64,000 nt of DNA from Paenalicyclobacillus mengziensis (GTDB lineage: Bacteria > Bacillota > Bacilli > Alicyclobacillales > Alicyclobacillaceae), in NCBI RefSeq assembly GCF_017298635.1, contig NZ_CP071182.1, positions 5,181,675 through 5,245,674 of the forward strand, written 5' to 3'. The notes under the pieces are model-generated. The model was given only the letters and a program-made list of their open reading frames with translations, was not told where the DNA came from and ran no database searches. Shown piece after piece: positions 35,367 through 44,679 of this stretch. Numbering within the stretch: the stretch's first letter is position 1; every line of letters begins with the position of its first letter. The position numbers and the translations under genes were made by a program.

Positions 35367-35666
35367 TGCATACACCTCCTCCAATGTGATGGTCATCCAT
35401 GATGGGTGGGCCAATGCCTAGACAGGCTCTCATAACAACATCCCAATACGTTCATAAAATGCAAAATCCAATCGTGTTAGAATCTACTGACACAAAATTA
35501 GACGATCTCCATCATAGAAATGTTCCACATCGAATTCCGAGGGGGGTACGCGCTATGCGTCCCGTGACATTCGGGGCATCAATCATGTTGCCTATAGCGG
35601 GAGTGATTAAACGCGGAATTGCAAAATTCAAGCCCATTTCCGTCTCGACACTCAAGGGCAATAACG

Positions 35667-35888
35667 TTACTTCAGGCCCACTTTGCGAGAGAAGAGCAAT
35701 CCAGTATTCCGAATATAATCCCAATGGTTATATAGATGAGCCAGCGTCTCTTCATACATGAAGCCTCCATGTACGAATTGCTCTGAAGGGTTTAAACTGA
35801 GTTTCATTGTCACTACTGCGTTTGTTAAGGTCTCATCATCCAATCCAGCATATTCCATCGTTCTGCCTGTAAAAGGGTGGACACCCAA
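35667..35888 (-). CDS. Unrecognised short ORF, possibly a gene fragment
   Basis: 73 residues from a TTG, with good protein character (FTGRTMEYAGLDDETL; YEETLAHLYNHWDYI) but no recognised family and no clear ribosome binding site. An overlapping frame (35512-35724) also looks coding, which suggests a frameshifted remnant. It lies between two surface-protein genes. Confidence 0.3.
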   Translation of the reverse strand: MGVHPFTGRTMEYAGLDDETLTNAVVTMKLSLNPSEQFVHGGFMYEETLAHLYNHWDYIRNTGLLFSRKVGLK

Positions 35889-35957
35889 AAAAGTCAGCTG
35901 GATTTTGTAGAAAGATTTTGTAGAATATATTTCTTGAAGTGGAACTAAGACCAGGAT

Positions 35958-36755
35958 TCATCGCACGGTAATGTTAATCTGTCTGGTATCCATTGCACTA
36001 CGGACAGTTACCGTGTATGTACCTGCTTTTTCAAAGGTGGTCGAAAAGGAGAACCTACCTTCAGAATTCGTCGTGAGGGTCTTAACTTTCGTGTTTGGAA
36101 GTCCATAAACAGTTAGTAGTACGTCTGGTCCACCTAGATTACCTGCGAGTCGATATTCACCTGAAATGGTGACACTTTGCCCTACGTCCACATTACTTGG
36201 TGTGGCGCCCAGAATTATTGTGTTAACATCTCGCGGTGATGCCATGCTCCAAGTGTTGTCTTTCCAAGCAACACCCATTAATAATCTTTGTTGAAGGAAT
36301 TTGTTCGCGTAATAGACTGTAACGTACGTCGTTGGAATCGTCGTGTAGGGCGCATCAGCCACCAGTTTTGGAGCCCTAACGAAGTCATTTTGATTACCAT
36401 TAATCGAGAACTGCATTTCACCAGTAGGCGGAGTTCCAGTTTTGGCTGCCGCACTTAGATCTACACCCCATGGAATTGATGTCACATCGAGTGTACTGCC
36501 ATTCCATGTTGTATAAACGCCTTCGATTTTTAATGCTTGCTGCAGGTACCACACTGGAACCCAACTTGTTGGCTTTCCTGACCATGGGTCGATGGCGACG
36601 ATATGTTGAGGTAACGATACCTCTCCTCCGGCAACATCAATCGTGGTCGGGGAGTATCTGATGGATGTCCCTGCGTGTGCAACAGACGGCATCAGCAGTC
36701 CTGCAGAAACCGCACCTCCTGCTATAAATCCCGTAAGAACTGATTTGAGTTTCAC
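35958..36755 (-). CDS. Secreted stalk-domain protein with C-terminal Ig-like domain
   Basis: 265 residues from a GTG start (AAGGGGG eight bases upstream). The signal peptide ends at SVAHAG. Two stalk-like units (SWVPVWYLQQAL; TYVTVYYANKFL) are followed by a beta-sandwich module (LGATPSNVDVGQSVTISGEY...AGTYTVTV) of bacterial Ig-like type. The N-terminal 180 residues are closely similar to the protein at 31861, showing domain shuffling at the C-terminus. Surface or extracellular; partner unknown. Confidence 0.8.
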   Translation of the reverse strand: MKLKSVLTGFIAGGAVSAGLLMPSVAHAGTSIRYSPTTIDVAGGEVSLPQHIVAIDPWSGKPTSWVPVWYLQQALKIEGVYTTWNGSTLDVTSIPWGVDLSAAAKTGTPPTGEMQFSINGNQNDFVRAPKLVADAPYTTIPTTYVTVYYANKFLQQRLLMGVAWKDNTWSMASPRDVNTIILGATPSNVDVGQSVTISGEYRLAGNLGGPDVLLTVYGLPNTKVKTLTTNSEGRFSFSTTFEKAGTYTVTVRSAMDTRQINITVR

Positions 36756-37002
36756 CGTGATGTCCCCCTTCTGCTACGTGACAGTGTCCTGAATGCCCTG
36801 CCTTCATAATGTAGACGGCTTCCCTAGACCAGGTGTGACAAGCAAGGATAGATGAACATCATACACCTCATGCCGCCGAGCAAGGAGATCAATCACCTAC
36901 ACACGTACTTTAGAGCCGATGCCAAAATTATATAATCGCCGTTACAACAGGTATCGTGGATGTAAGATACGACCCACTTTATCTCGGCTTCGACAGCTGT
37001 AG

Positions 37003-38970
37003 CGCATCTTCCGCGCTGTAACCTAAGGTTCTAAGTGAATTTTTGCAGGGAAGTTAGTCGTCTGGGTCGAAATATCCCCCTTGGTTGTTGTAGGCCAAGG
37101 AGGATTTCCAGTTGCTCGATGATCTTAAGCTTACAAGCAAGAAGCTCGGTTCGGGGCCCATCTGGTCCTGGATGATTGACCAACTTGGTTGGGTCGGCAA
37201 GGTGGATGAGCTTGTTGGTGTTGCGCCTGAGGACTGTCGGATTTCCGTTGGCCAACGAATCAAAGCATTGTTGGTCAACATCTTGACGGACCGAAAGGCC
37301 CTATATAAAGTGCAGGAGTTCTACGAAGAATACGATGTGCAGTCGCTTGTCGGTTCCGATGTTGCGTCGGATGCTCTGAATGACGACGCTCTTGGCCGCG
37401 CCCTGGATGCAGTGCATAAGTCCGGTATAGACGGGGTATTGACTGCAGCCTCATTCTCAGCACTGGAGTTTGCCTCTGTACCCTTGAACCGCCTGCATGG
37501 AGATACCACGTCCGTGTCGTTCTACGGTCATTATCGACAGTACCGGAGTGCCCCGGATGATGAGGAAGGCAGTCGTCTCGAGATTACCAGGGGGTATTCC
37601 AAAGATCACAGACCCGACTTGAAACAAGTCATCTTCGGCATGGTCACCGCACACGGTATCCCGCTTCTGGCGAGTCCCGAGAACGGGAATCTCGACGACA
37701 AGACGTGGAATGCGCAAACAATCGCGAAGCTGGCAAAGAGTCTTCCAGAACAGAAACTTAGCCAGATCCTTTATATCGCGGATTCTGCAGCTGTTACCTC
37801 GAAGAACCTGCCACTGTTCCACGAACATGGTGTTCGGTTCATCTCTCGCTTGCCCAGTACATTTGCTATGTGCGACAAGGTCAAGCGCAGTGCATTGGAG
37901 AGAAACCGATGGGAAGACGTTGGCAGATTGGGAGAGCGGCAAGATTCAGCCACTTACCGCATTCAGTCATTTCACCGGGAGATGGAAGGGTTACGCTACC
38001 GATTTATTGCGGTCCAGTCCAGTGCGTTGGATGAACGCAAAAGGAAACGATTGGAGAAGCTCATTGAGACGGAGTACAGGGAGTTCACCAAGGCAGCGGC
38101 TGAAGAAAGTGAACGCAGCTACTCCTGCCGGGAGGATGCAGAGCGAGCTGCTGCGGAATTGCCCAAGCAGTTCAAAGGTTACCACACAATTGAGGTCAGC
38201 ACAGACGAAGAGGTTGAGACGCTCAAACGCCCGACTCGAGGAAGACCACGCAAGGATACCCCGGTGCCAACGCGTAAGGTATTTCGCAACCACGTCACCA
38301 TCCATGAGCCCAGTCCGGAGGCACTGGAAGAAGCGAGACGGGTCGCATCGATGTTTGTGCTGATTACCAATGTGCTCGATGAACAGGCCATGAGCAATGT
38401 AGAAGTGCTGCAGGCCTACAAGGAGCAAATCGAAGTAGAGTACCGTTTCCGTTTCCTGAAAAGTCCCTACTTCGTGGGACCTGTGTACCTACAAAATCCT
38501 GACCGGGTGGAAGCATTGGCGTGTTTGATGCTCATGGCCGTTATCCTATATGCCACCTTTGAATACATGGTTCGAGTGCAGATGGCCAAAGAATCCGAAC
38601 CGCTCATCTTGCCGGGCAAGAGAAAGAGTATGCGCCCAACAGGGACGTCGATGTTGGAGATGTTCGACGGTTTGGCAATGGTGCTCATTCACCTCGAAGA
38701 GCGGATTATTCGTAAAGGGCCTCAGGTCGATGGCCAACGTGAACGGATTCTCAACATGCTTGGCGCCGGCACGAAGGTGTACACCGAGATGAATAAGCTG
38801 GCCTAAGCGGCCAACCGCAACGCGTAAAGTTTATTTCCAGTTCCGATCAAATTTACAAATGATCGCAGTTTCACAGAACCAGAAAACGGAAGACAAATGG
38901 GATGCCTCAATCGACTCTACTTACAGGTGTAATTTCCAGTTGGTTAGCCTAGGTTACAGCGCGGAAGATG
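37003..38970 (+). mobile_element. IS1634-like insertion sequence
   Basis: The terminal inverted repeat CATCTTCCGCGCTGTAACC continues to 21 matching bases, at 37005-37025 and the reverse complement at 38950-38970. AGCTGTAG flanks the element at 36995-37002 and 38971-38978, an apparent 8-bp direct repeat. Two extra bases (CG) on the left make the ends slightly asymmetric. One transposase gene fills it. Confidence 0.8.
37112..38806 (+). CDS. IS1634-family transposase
   Basis: A 564-residue transposase with the IS1634 layout: N-terminal SGP-type opening (GSGPIWSWMIDQLG), first catalytic Asp in LHGDTTSVSFYG, second in ILYIADSAAV, and the C-terminal IEVEYRFRFLKSP...PDRVEALACLMLMA region with the Glu. 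The start is a TTG with AAGGAGG eight bases upstream. It looks intact. Confidence 0.88.
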   Translation: MLDDLKLTSKKLGSGPIWSWMIDQLGWVGKVDELVGVAPEDCRISVGQRIKALLVNILTDRKALYKVQEFYEEYDVQSLVGSDVASDALNDDALGRALDAVHKSGIDGVLTAASFSALEFASVPLNRLHGDTTSVSFYGHYRQYRSAPDDEEGSRLEITRGYSKDHRPDLKQVIFGMVTAHGIPLLASPENGNLDDKTWNAQTIAKLAKSLPEQKLSQILYIADSAAVTSKNLPLFHEHGVRFISRLPSTFAMCDKVKRSALERNRWEDVGRLGERQDSATYRIQSFHREMEGLRYRFIAVQSSALDERKRKRLEKLIETEYREFTKAAAEESERSYSCREDAERAAAELPKQFKGYHTIEVSTDEEVETLKRPTRGRPRKDTPVPTRKVFRNHVTIHEPSPEALEEARRVASMFVLITNVLDEQAMSNVEVLQAYKEQIEVEYRFRFLKSPYFVGPVYLQNPDRVEALACLMLMAVILYATFEYMVRVQMAKESEPLILPGKRKSMRPTGTSMLEMFDGLAMVLIHLEERIIRKGPQVDGQRERILNMLGAGTKVYTEMNKLA

Positions 38971-38996
38971 AGCTGTAGATATACGAAATCCCGGAA

Positions 38997-40090
38997 TCAG
39001 TTGCCGTGCTTGGGATTCCGGGATTGTGGATAACTTCGTGTAGTGCCTACGGTTTGCCTGTGGATATCTTCTGTATGGGGGCACTTATAACCGAGTGCCT
39101 TCAGAATCTCAGCCTGATCCGGTGTAACCTCGGTACGCTGGCGAACTGTGTTGTTGCCTGACTTGGAAGTGATCAAGTGCATCGCGTTCATGGTCTGGCG
39201 AATTTTTCTCCAGGTGCGCCCTGTGCGGTTTTCTGCGACTCGGACGAGCAGCAGTGACAGCCAACATATACAGATAACGTATCGTCAGAAGTGCGAATCA
39301 GGTACTTTCCGTCCAGGCGCTCCGCAGCCTTGACCGCTTCCTTATCGCTCCTCAAGTTCCCGTGCTTGTCCGATTTCAGAAATCGTTTGTACGTCTGGTG
39401 GCTCTGTAGCGCACAGTGCACCTTCGTGTGTGCATCACCATCCAGTTCTTTTAACCTGGACAGTTCACACTCAAGAGCCAGCGCGTCTTCGACGCTCTGC
39501 TTGCCAGACGACATCTTCTCGCCAGCGGCGATGTAGTGACCACCGGTTTTCTGTAGTTCTCGTAAGTTGGTTTTACTGTTGAATCCGCGGTCTACAACAG
39601 TAATCACGCGTCCCAATCGCCAGCCGATGAAGTCCTGTTTGACCTCTGGGATGACGGACATATCTGACGTGTTTCCAGGCCATACCCAGCACCGAACCGG
39701 GATACCATCTCAAGTCCATGGCATGGTATCCCTGGTGAGCCTCGAAGAGTTCTACGCCAGGTAACGCCACTTCGGTCTTGACCCAGTCCTCCACAGCACG
39801 TTTACTCGACGGGTTCAGCGCACGATTGGCCACCATGGCGAACAGCACCCGTTCGATGGGTGCTTCATACTTACGCTCAGTCAAACGCTTTGAGAGCGCC
39901 TTGTCGATCCCGAGTCCCTACCACAGGGACTGCAGCACGTATTCTGTACCGAACTGCTTGCTGTCCAGAAGGCTTGTTTGAACGCTTTCCTGAGTCGCTG
40001 CTTTGGGGGCATCGCCAACCGAGGGGGAGATACTCTCGCCAGACGGCGCAGGAGCAGCATCGGAAATTCAGCTTCCTGGAGAATCGGTTC
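38997..40090 (-). pseudogene. Decayed second IS1634-like transposase
   Basis: Pieces in several minus-strand frames match one transposase: FGTEYVLQSLW then a stop, then GIDKALSKRLTERKYEAPIE and VLFAMVANRALNP (frame ending 39573), and MSVIPEVKQDFIGWRLGRVI continuing into VVDRGFNSKTNLRELQ (frame ending 39188), plus a C-terminal fragment to 38997. The part carrying the first catalytic Asp is missing, so there is an internal deletion as well as frameshifts. It sits immediately beside the intact IS1634-like element. Confidence 0.75.
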
Positions 40091-40341
40091 CATACACGCA
40101 TCGTTAGGGGGATTTCCGTGCTAAAATATGGCTAAAGGTGAGCACGCTGGAACAGTTTGACAAAACAACGTATGAAGCAAATGCTGAGACGAGCATTTTG
40201 GAAAACCGGATTGAAATCGGAACGTTACGGGAAACCATCCAAATAAACTATCAGCCCGGATGATTGAACGATGGTTCGTTGGGTAGACTGGGCAACATCA
40301 GCATGCGGAACACAGAACGAATACTGAAGGGAGGCTAAACG

Positions 40342-40554
40342 ATGCGGGAATTTACCTTTGAAGAACTCAAAGAACGTCGACCATCAAACCTTGTGATTTC
40401 GGAAAGATTCTCGCGGCAAAAGCGAATTCGAAGAAAGCCAAGAAATCCGGTGGAACGGGAACTTCTCATTCGGGAGACGCAAGCTCGTGTCAAAGAGGCC
40501 GAGCGGCAGGGAAAGCTGGTGTATGATGGACAGCGAATCATCATCAGACTTTGA
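40342..40554 (+). CDS. 70-residue basic protein paired with a nucleotidyltransferase
   Basis: A highly charged small protein (FTFEELKERRPSNLVISERF, RQKRIRRKPRNP, ELLIRETQARVKEAE) with a predicted C-terminal helix, preceded by GGGAGG. It overlaps the following nucleotidyltransferase gene by 32 bases, so the two are translationally linked. Small basic protein plus nucleotidyltransferase recalls toxin-antitoxin pairs, but no known family is recognised. Confidence 0.6.
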   Translation: MREFTFEELKERRPSNLVISERFSRQKRIRRKPRNPVERELLIRETQARVKEAERQGKLVYDGQRIIIRL

Positions 40555-41146
40555 GAGAGTCGTTGAGAATACAACGGCGAAGTTGCATGCATTAGAGAGT
40601 CAACCAGAGTCGTTTGAGCGGACAATGAAGGCCGTCGCATCAATTACTACATGTCTGATGAGTGCAGGCATTCAGCCAATCATTGTGGGTGGGCACGCAG
40701 TGGAATTATACACCTTCAGTTCCTACACAACGAAAGACGTTGACTTGGTGCTGGAGGGGTATCAGAAAGCTGGCGACATTCTGGAGCGCCTTGGGTTCAC
40801 GAAAATTCCGGGGTCACGACATTGGTACTGCGAAGCACTCGACCTCCCTATTGAGATTCCCGACACCATTCTAGAAGGCAGTTACGAGCGTATCTCGAAG
40901 GTCGCTGTAGGTGACGACGAGGTATATGTCATTAGCATTGAAGACTTATTAATTGACAGACTGCGTGCGGGTGTCTTCTGGAAGTCAACCATCGATATGG
41001 AGCAGGCAGAGGCACTATTGCGAAGTTACGCCAACAAGCTTGACCTTCAATACTTGGATCAGGCTACGAATTCGTCCAATGTAGAAAAAAACATTTACGA
41101 AGATTGGATTAATCTAAAGAATAAATTGAAAGAACTGGCGGACTAG
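40523..41146 (+). CDS. Nucleotidyltransferase (DUF6036/AbiEii-like)
   Basis: About 207 residues. IIVGGHAVELYTFSSY followed by KDVDLVLE is the glycine-rich plus Asp-x-Asp signature of nucleotidyltransferase-fold proteins of the DUF6036/AbiEii-like group. A C-terminal helical part (EAEALLRSYANKLDLQYL-like) follows. The ATG at 40523 has AGGGAAAG upstream. These proteins often act as toxins or antitoxins by adding nucleotides to a target. Lies in an IS-rich zone; a mobile defence or addiction role is inferred. Confidence 0.65.
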   Translation: MMDSESSSDFERVVENTTAKLHALESQPESFERTMKAVASITTCLMSAGIQPIIVGGHAVELYTFSSYTTKDVDLVLEGYQKAGDILERLGFTKIPGSRHWYCEALDLPIEIPDTILEGSYERISKVAVGDDEVYVISIEDLLIDRLRAGVFWKSTIDMEQAEALLRSYANKLDLQYLDQATNSSNVEKNIYEDWINLKNKLKELAD

Positions 41147-41292
41147 GCGTCCCAAATGTTTCAAAAGTTCTTCATCCACACAAAGAAAAGAGCATTTTTT
41201 GGTGGATGGAACTATAGTCCCACGCTGTGTATGACCTTAATGGGTGATATATGGGTTCTGTTCGTTCGTCTTCATGAATCCATCGTAGCACA

Positions 41293-41331
41293 AACGAAGG
41301 CCCGACAGCCTGAAGCCATCGGACCTTCGTT
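41293..41331 (-). terminator. Hairpin downstream of the surface-protein pseudogene
   Basis: AACGAAGG (41293-41300) pairs with CCTTCGTT (41324-41331), and the inner arms pair further with a few mismatches to give a stem of about 16 bp. The minus strand continues TTTGTG. It lies 37 bases past the stop at 41368. Confidence 0.55.
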
Positions 41332-41367
41332 GGATATCAACTCTCCATAGGTCCCTCGTATGTCATC

Positions 41368-42590
41368 CTACTTCTTTACCAGAGACCAGGTCTTGCCATC
41401 CCAGGTGCTGACAATGTTCAATCGGTGCAACACCTTCATCACGTACCAGATGGGCATATAGGTTGTGTTCCCTTTCACAACCGCAGACACAATGGAAGTC
41501 TGCCCGTCAAACGTAATCTCACGCTGGTTACCTGTGAGAACAACTTTCCCTGAACCTGCATTGCCACCAGATTGACCCTGCGCGCCGGAACTCGGTGCCG
41601 CACCGGAGAAGTTTACGCCAATGGCAACAACTGGCGTCGTCCCCTTCGGCACGACTGCTGACAGCTGGGATGGGTCGGTTGTGGTCAGTGACACGTCTTC
41701 ACTCGACGCAAACGCACCCGTAGGAATCACAAGACTCGCCTGAGTGGAAGTTTTCATTCCAAAACTTTGTTGCAGCGTCGCGCCGGCAGTGTTCACTGTC
41801 TTTGTCACCAATACCGTGCCATATGATACTGGCTGGGTCTGGCCCGATCCGCTGGCAGCACCGCCGCCCGTTCCACCGCCAACGCCCCCGCCGCTGAAGT
41901 CGTAAGCGTTTTGTGTCACGCCGGAAGCAACTTGAATCCCATCCACATAGACGTTGTAGGACTGCGCCCCTGTCACTGGGGACCAAGTCTCTGTCCAGCC
42001 CGAGGACGTGATCGAGCTATGCGTCATATGGCTAGCCGCCGGGGCGGTTGTCACCGTGTCAACCCCTGACATTGGTCCGACTGTCCCATTCGACATCACG
42101 CCAGCTACCTGCACGTTGTAACTTGTGCCCGACGTCTCACCCGCAAATGAATTCGACGTCCCACTCACGTTTTTGATGAGCGTTTGACCCGCATAGACGT
42201 TATAACTGCTGGCACCGCTCACAGGTACCCACGATTCCACCCAGCCACTGGCCGTAACCGCGCTATGCGAGACGGAAGGCGCTGCAATACTCGTCGTTAC
42301 ATTGTCCGCAGTGGACAGCGCGCCTTCGGTCCCGTTCGCGTTCACAGCGGACACCTGGACCTGGTAGGTTGTATTTGCCGACTGCCCCGTAAACGTATAA
42401 GAGGGCGACGCAAGGTTCTAAGCCACGAGGTTCCCATTCAGATACACGTTGTAGGCGTCGCCAGGAAACCCCGTCCAAGTTTCATTCCATCCGCTAAATG
42501 TAACCTGACTCGAACTGAGCCCCGTCGGCGCACTCGGTGCAGGAGAACTCGCAGCGCCCACATTTAAGGTCGGGTCATAGAAGTATAGGC
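41368..42590 (-). pseudogene. Broken surface protein: FN3-like repeats plus stalk domain
   Basis: On the minus strand at least three repeats of the form SGW-E-W...Y-NVY (fibronectin-III-like) precede a Gly-rich linker, a VIPTGAF module and a C-terminal stalk domain with TYMPIWYVM. An in-frame TAG at 42418-42420 interrupts the second repeat (LNGNLVA stop NLASPSYTF), so only 41368-42417 is continuously open. The 5' end has no signal peptide; it is joined directly to rmlA sequence near 42575. The C-terminal half is paralogous to the protein at 213. Confidence 0.75.
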
Positions 42591-43093
42591 CTGTAACCAC
42601 ATAGTCAGATTTAGGAACCGTGGGTTCTCTTCAACGGAGAGTACATGTCCGCTCGCGTCGAAGTCGACGACACCGAATCGTTCAGGATCCTTAACCCTGT
42701 ATCCAAACACGGTTGCTCCTTCTTCCCTCGCTGCTACCTTCTGAAGACGTTGAGTGAAGCCCTGACCGTAAAATATGTTGTCGCCAAGGATAAGCGCCAC
42801 TCGGTCATTCCCAATGAAGTCCTCGCCAATAAGGAACGCCTGTGCAATACCGTTGGGTTCCTCCTGTACTGCGTACTCGATATTCAGTCCAACATGTTGT
42901 CCAGAGCCGAGTAGCTCACGAAACCGTGGGGTGTCGTTAGGGGTTGAGATGATAAGGATATCCCGAATTCCGGCAAGCATGAGAATCGATAATAGATCAT
43001 CGGCTTGTCATAAATCGGCAAAAGTTGCTTCGAAACTGCCTGTGTGAGTGGGTATAATCTTGTCCTTCCGCCTGCCAATATGATTCCTTTCAA
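42590..43093 (-). pseudogene. rmlA: Truncated, frameshifted rmlA (glucose-1-phosphate thymidylyltransferase)
   Basis: MKGIILAGG and LYPLTQAVSKQLLPIYDKPM come from a TTG start at 43093 with GGGGGAG upstream. A frameshift near 42965 moves into LAGIRDILIISTPNDTPRF onwards to FGVVDFDASGHVLSVEENP. A second shift near 42615 restores DYVVTGLYFYD, after which homology stops and surface-protein sequence begins. RmlA makes dTDP-glucose for surface polysaccharide; this copy also lacks a residue in the nucleotide loop (GGRTRL) and is non-functional. Confidence 0.8.
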
Positions 43094-43232
43094 CTGCTCT
43101 CCCCCCTAAACTTGCTACAGAGACGTAAACCTATCGTTTCTCTCTTGCGGGAAGATAGAACAAATAGGCATTTGAGGCAACCTCCTATATCTTGACGTCT
43201 CACTCCCTCTATCGTGCTCTGGAGAGTAGTAA

Positions 43233-43601
43233 CTATACTGGGGCGCAGATGGTGAGCGCTTAAAGTTCCGTTGTCCGCATGCTGTCGGGAAAGTGGAGTG
43301 CCCGCTTGGGATTGCAGCTTGCCCTGATTCCAATTACGGCATGGTGGTCAAGAGGGGCATTGCTGAAGATGTTCGCCGCTACTCGAACCCACACAGAAAC
43401 ACACGAGGGTGGAAAGAACTGTACAACGAGCGAACGGCATTGGAACGCTGCAATTCAAGACTCAAGCAGAACCTGACGGTGAACGATGCACATGTCCAAG
43501 GCATCCGGAAGGTCACTTCTCACGTGTATGTGAATGCAATTGTGCTGCTAGCGTCGGCATTGGCCGCACACACCGCAAACCAAGTAGAGCAGACTGCATG
43601 A
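43233..43601 (+). pseudogene. C-terminal fragment of a DDE transposase
   Basis: An open frame with no start begins near 43233 (ADGERLKFRCPHAVGKVECP) and continues through RNTRGWKELYNERTALERCN with SRLKQNLTVND to a stop at 43601. The ERTALERCNSRLK stretch is the C-terminal Glu region of IS5/IS1182-like transposases. The N-terminal two thirds are missing. Confidence 0.65.
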
Positions 43602-43679
43602 ACTGGTTGATTCGGAGGTTGTGGAGGACAGGGATTAGCCCAAAACCCATACATAAAATGTAAGTTGCCCCCCTAAGAG

Positions 43680-43949
43680 CACTGTCAGCTCTTTTTCCTC
43701 TTCACGCTGAAACGCCATTCTGCAAAACGCTCGATTAAATCGCTGCAAAGTGTTGGCTTTACTCTCGGGGAACTTAAGGAAGTTCTACGCGAGTACACGG
43801 AAAAAACGCTGGCGACGACGAGAGCACTAGCCATCATTCATGAGAAAATGCGAGAGATTGAGCGGAAAAAGGTTGAGTTTGAGCAGATTCAGAACACGCT
43901 TAAAATATTGAAACACAAAATTGCCTTGAAGAGCGAAGCTTCGAAATGA
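43680..43949 (+). pseudogene. 3' fragment of a MerR-family regulator
   Basis: The plus strand reads LQSVGFTLGELKEVLREYTE followed by a long coiled coil (MREIERKKVEFEQIQNTL) and a stop at 43949. This is the effector-dimerisation half of a MerR regulator. The DNA-binding N-terminus is absent and no start is visible. It is probably cut off by the neighbouring transposase fragment. Confidence 0.55.
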
Positions 43950-43950
43950 T

Positions 43951-43980
43951 GCCGTCGCTCGTACAGAGAGACGGCGTTTG
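43951..43980 (+). terminator. Hairpin terminator after the MerR fragment
   Basis: GCCGTC-g-CTC pairs with GAG-a-GACGGC around a 5-base loop (43951-43975), followed by GTTTG. It begins two bases past the stop codon. Confidence 0.6.
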
Positions 43981-44035
43981 ATGGGTGCTCGATAAGGGAC
44001 GAGCGAATGTGTGGCCACCCATTTTATCGACCCGT

Positions 44036-44479
44036 CTATTCATTTTCATCAAATGAAAACATACTCATCAGATGTTCAAATCGGTCCACAAACTCGAGAT
44101 AAACTCTTCGCTCCTCAGAGGATAAACCAATGATGGAAACGTCCCATAGATTGTCTCGCTTTAACTCGTTTTTAAAATCGATCAGCTTCTTTTGCAAACT
44201 TCCGACAAATCCGTCAGAAAACTTATACCCTTGATAGAAATAGAAGCTTTTGCTTCCTTCCTTGACCACTTCAACATTGGAAATGGGCACATAGCCACCA
44301 ATCCCTTTCATTTTGTTGGCGATGCCCCGCAGCACTCCATCCGTTATTAACGGATCGATTTGTTTTATTTCTTCAAACAAATCGGACTCCCGAACTTTAA
44401 CACCCTCACCTTTTTTCATTAAAAACTCTTGGATGAGTCCGCGAGCCATCTCTGTACGCTTTGTTTTTCTTCCTTCCAT
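44036..44479 (-). CDS. Hypothetical protein, 147 residues
   Basis: Mostly helical and charged (KTKRTEMARGLIQEFLMKKG; DLFEEIKQIDPLITDGVLRG), with an N-terminal half suggestive of a winged helix and a C-terminal coiled segment. AAGGGG lies about 11 bases before the ATG. No family recognised. It lies downstream of the tnpB element on the same strand as the AAA+ operon and may once have been its last member before tnpB inserted; this is speculative. Confidence 0.55.
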   Translation of the reverse strand: MEGRKTKRTEMARGLIQEFLMKKGEGVKVRESDLFEEIKQIDPLITDGVLRGIANKMKGIGGYVPISNVEVVKEGSKSFYFYQGYKFSDGFVGSLQKKLIDFKNELKRDNLWDVSIIGLSSEERRVYLEFVDRFEHLMSMFSFDENE

Positions 44480-44535
44480 TACTCAGCTATCCCCTTTGTG
44501 TTGATGTGCATCTTAAATATAGATTATAAAAGTCA

Positions 44536-44679
44536 ACTACTCACCGCCTACGCTAACGCTTAGAGGCGGGAGCTTGTAACTGATCTAGTGGTAAACGGCT
44601 TTCGCCTGCCACGTCACGGCAACTAAGTTGCATACAATCGTTACAATAGGCTGGCTGACACACAGCCCGATTGTAAGTG
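44536..44679 (-). ncRNA. Predicted omega (right-end) RNA scaffold of TnpB
   Basis: The 140 bases between the tnpB stop and the right-end hairpin are rich in inverted repeats (including CTGTGTGTCAG and CCGCCTCTAAGCG...AGGCGG arms). In characterised TnpB systems this position encodes the guide RNA scaffold, with the guide taken from DNA just outside the right end (here toward 44530 and lower). Predicted from position and structure only. Confidence 0.4.

Noticed and set aside
35399..35761. 120-residue plus-strand ORF
   Set aside because: It overlaps the acyltransferase start region and protein-like minus-strand frames; no initiation signal.
40138..40263. 41-codon GTG ORF upstream of the nucleotidyltransferase module (SILENRIEIGTLRETI)
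   Set aside because: Looks slightly protein-like but has no usable ribosome binding site, and it may be debris.
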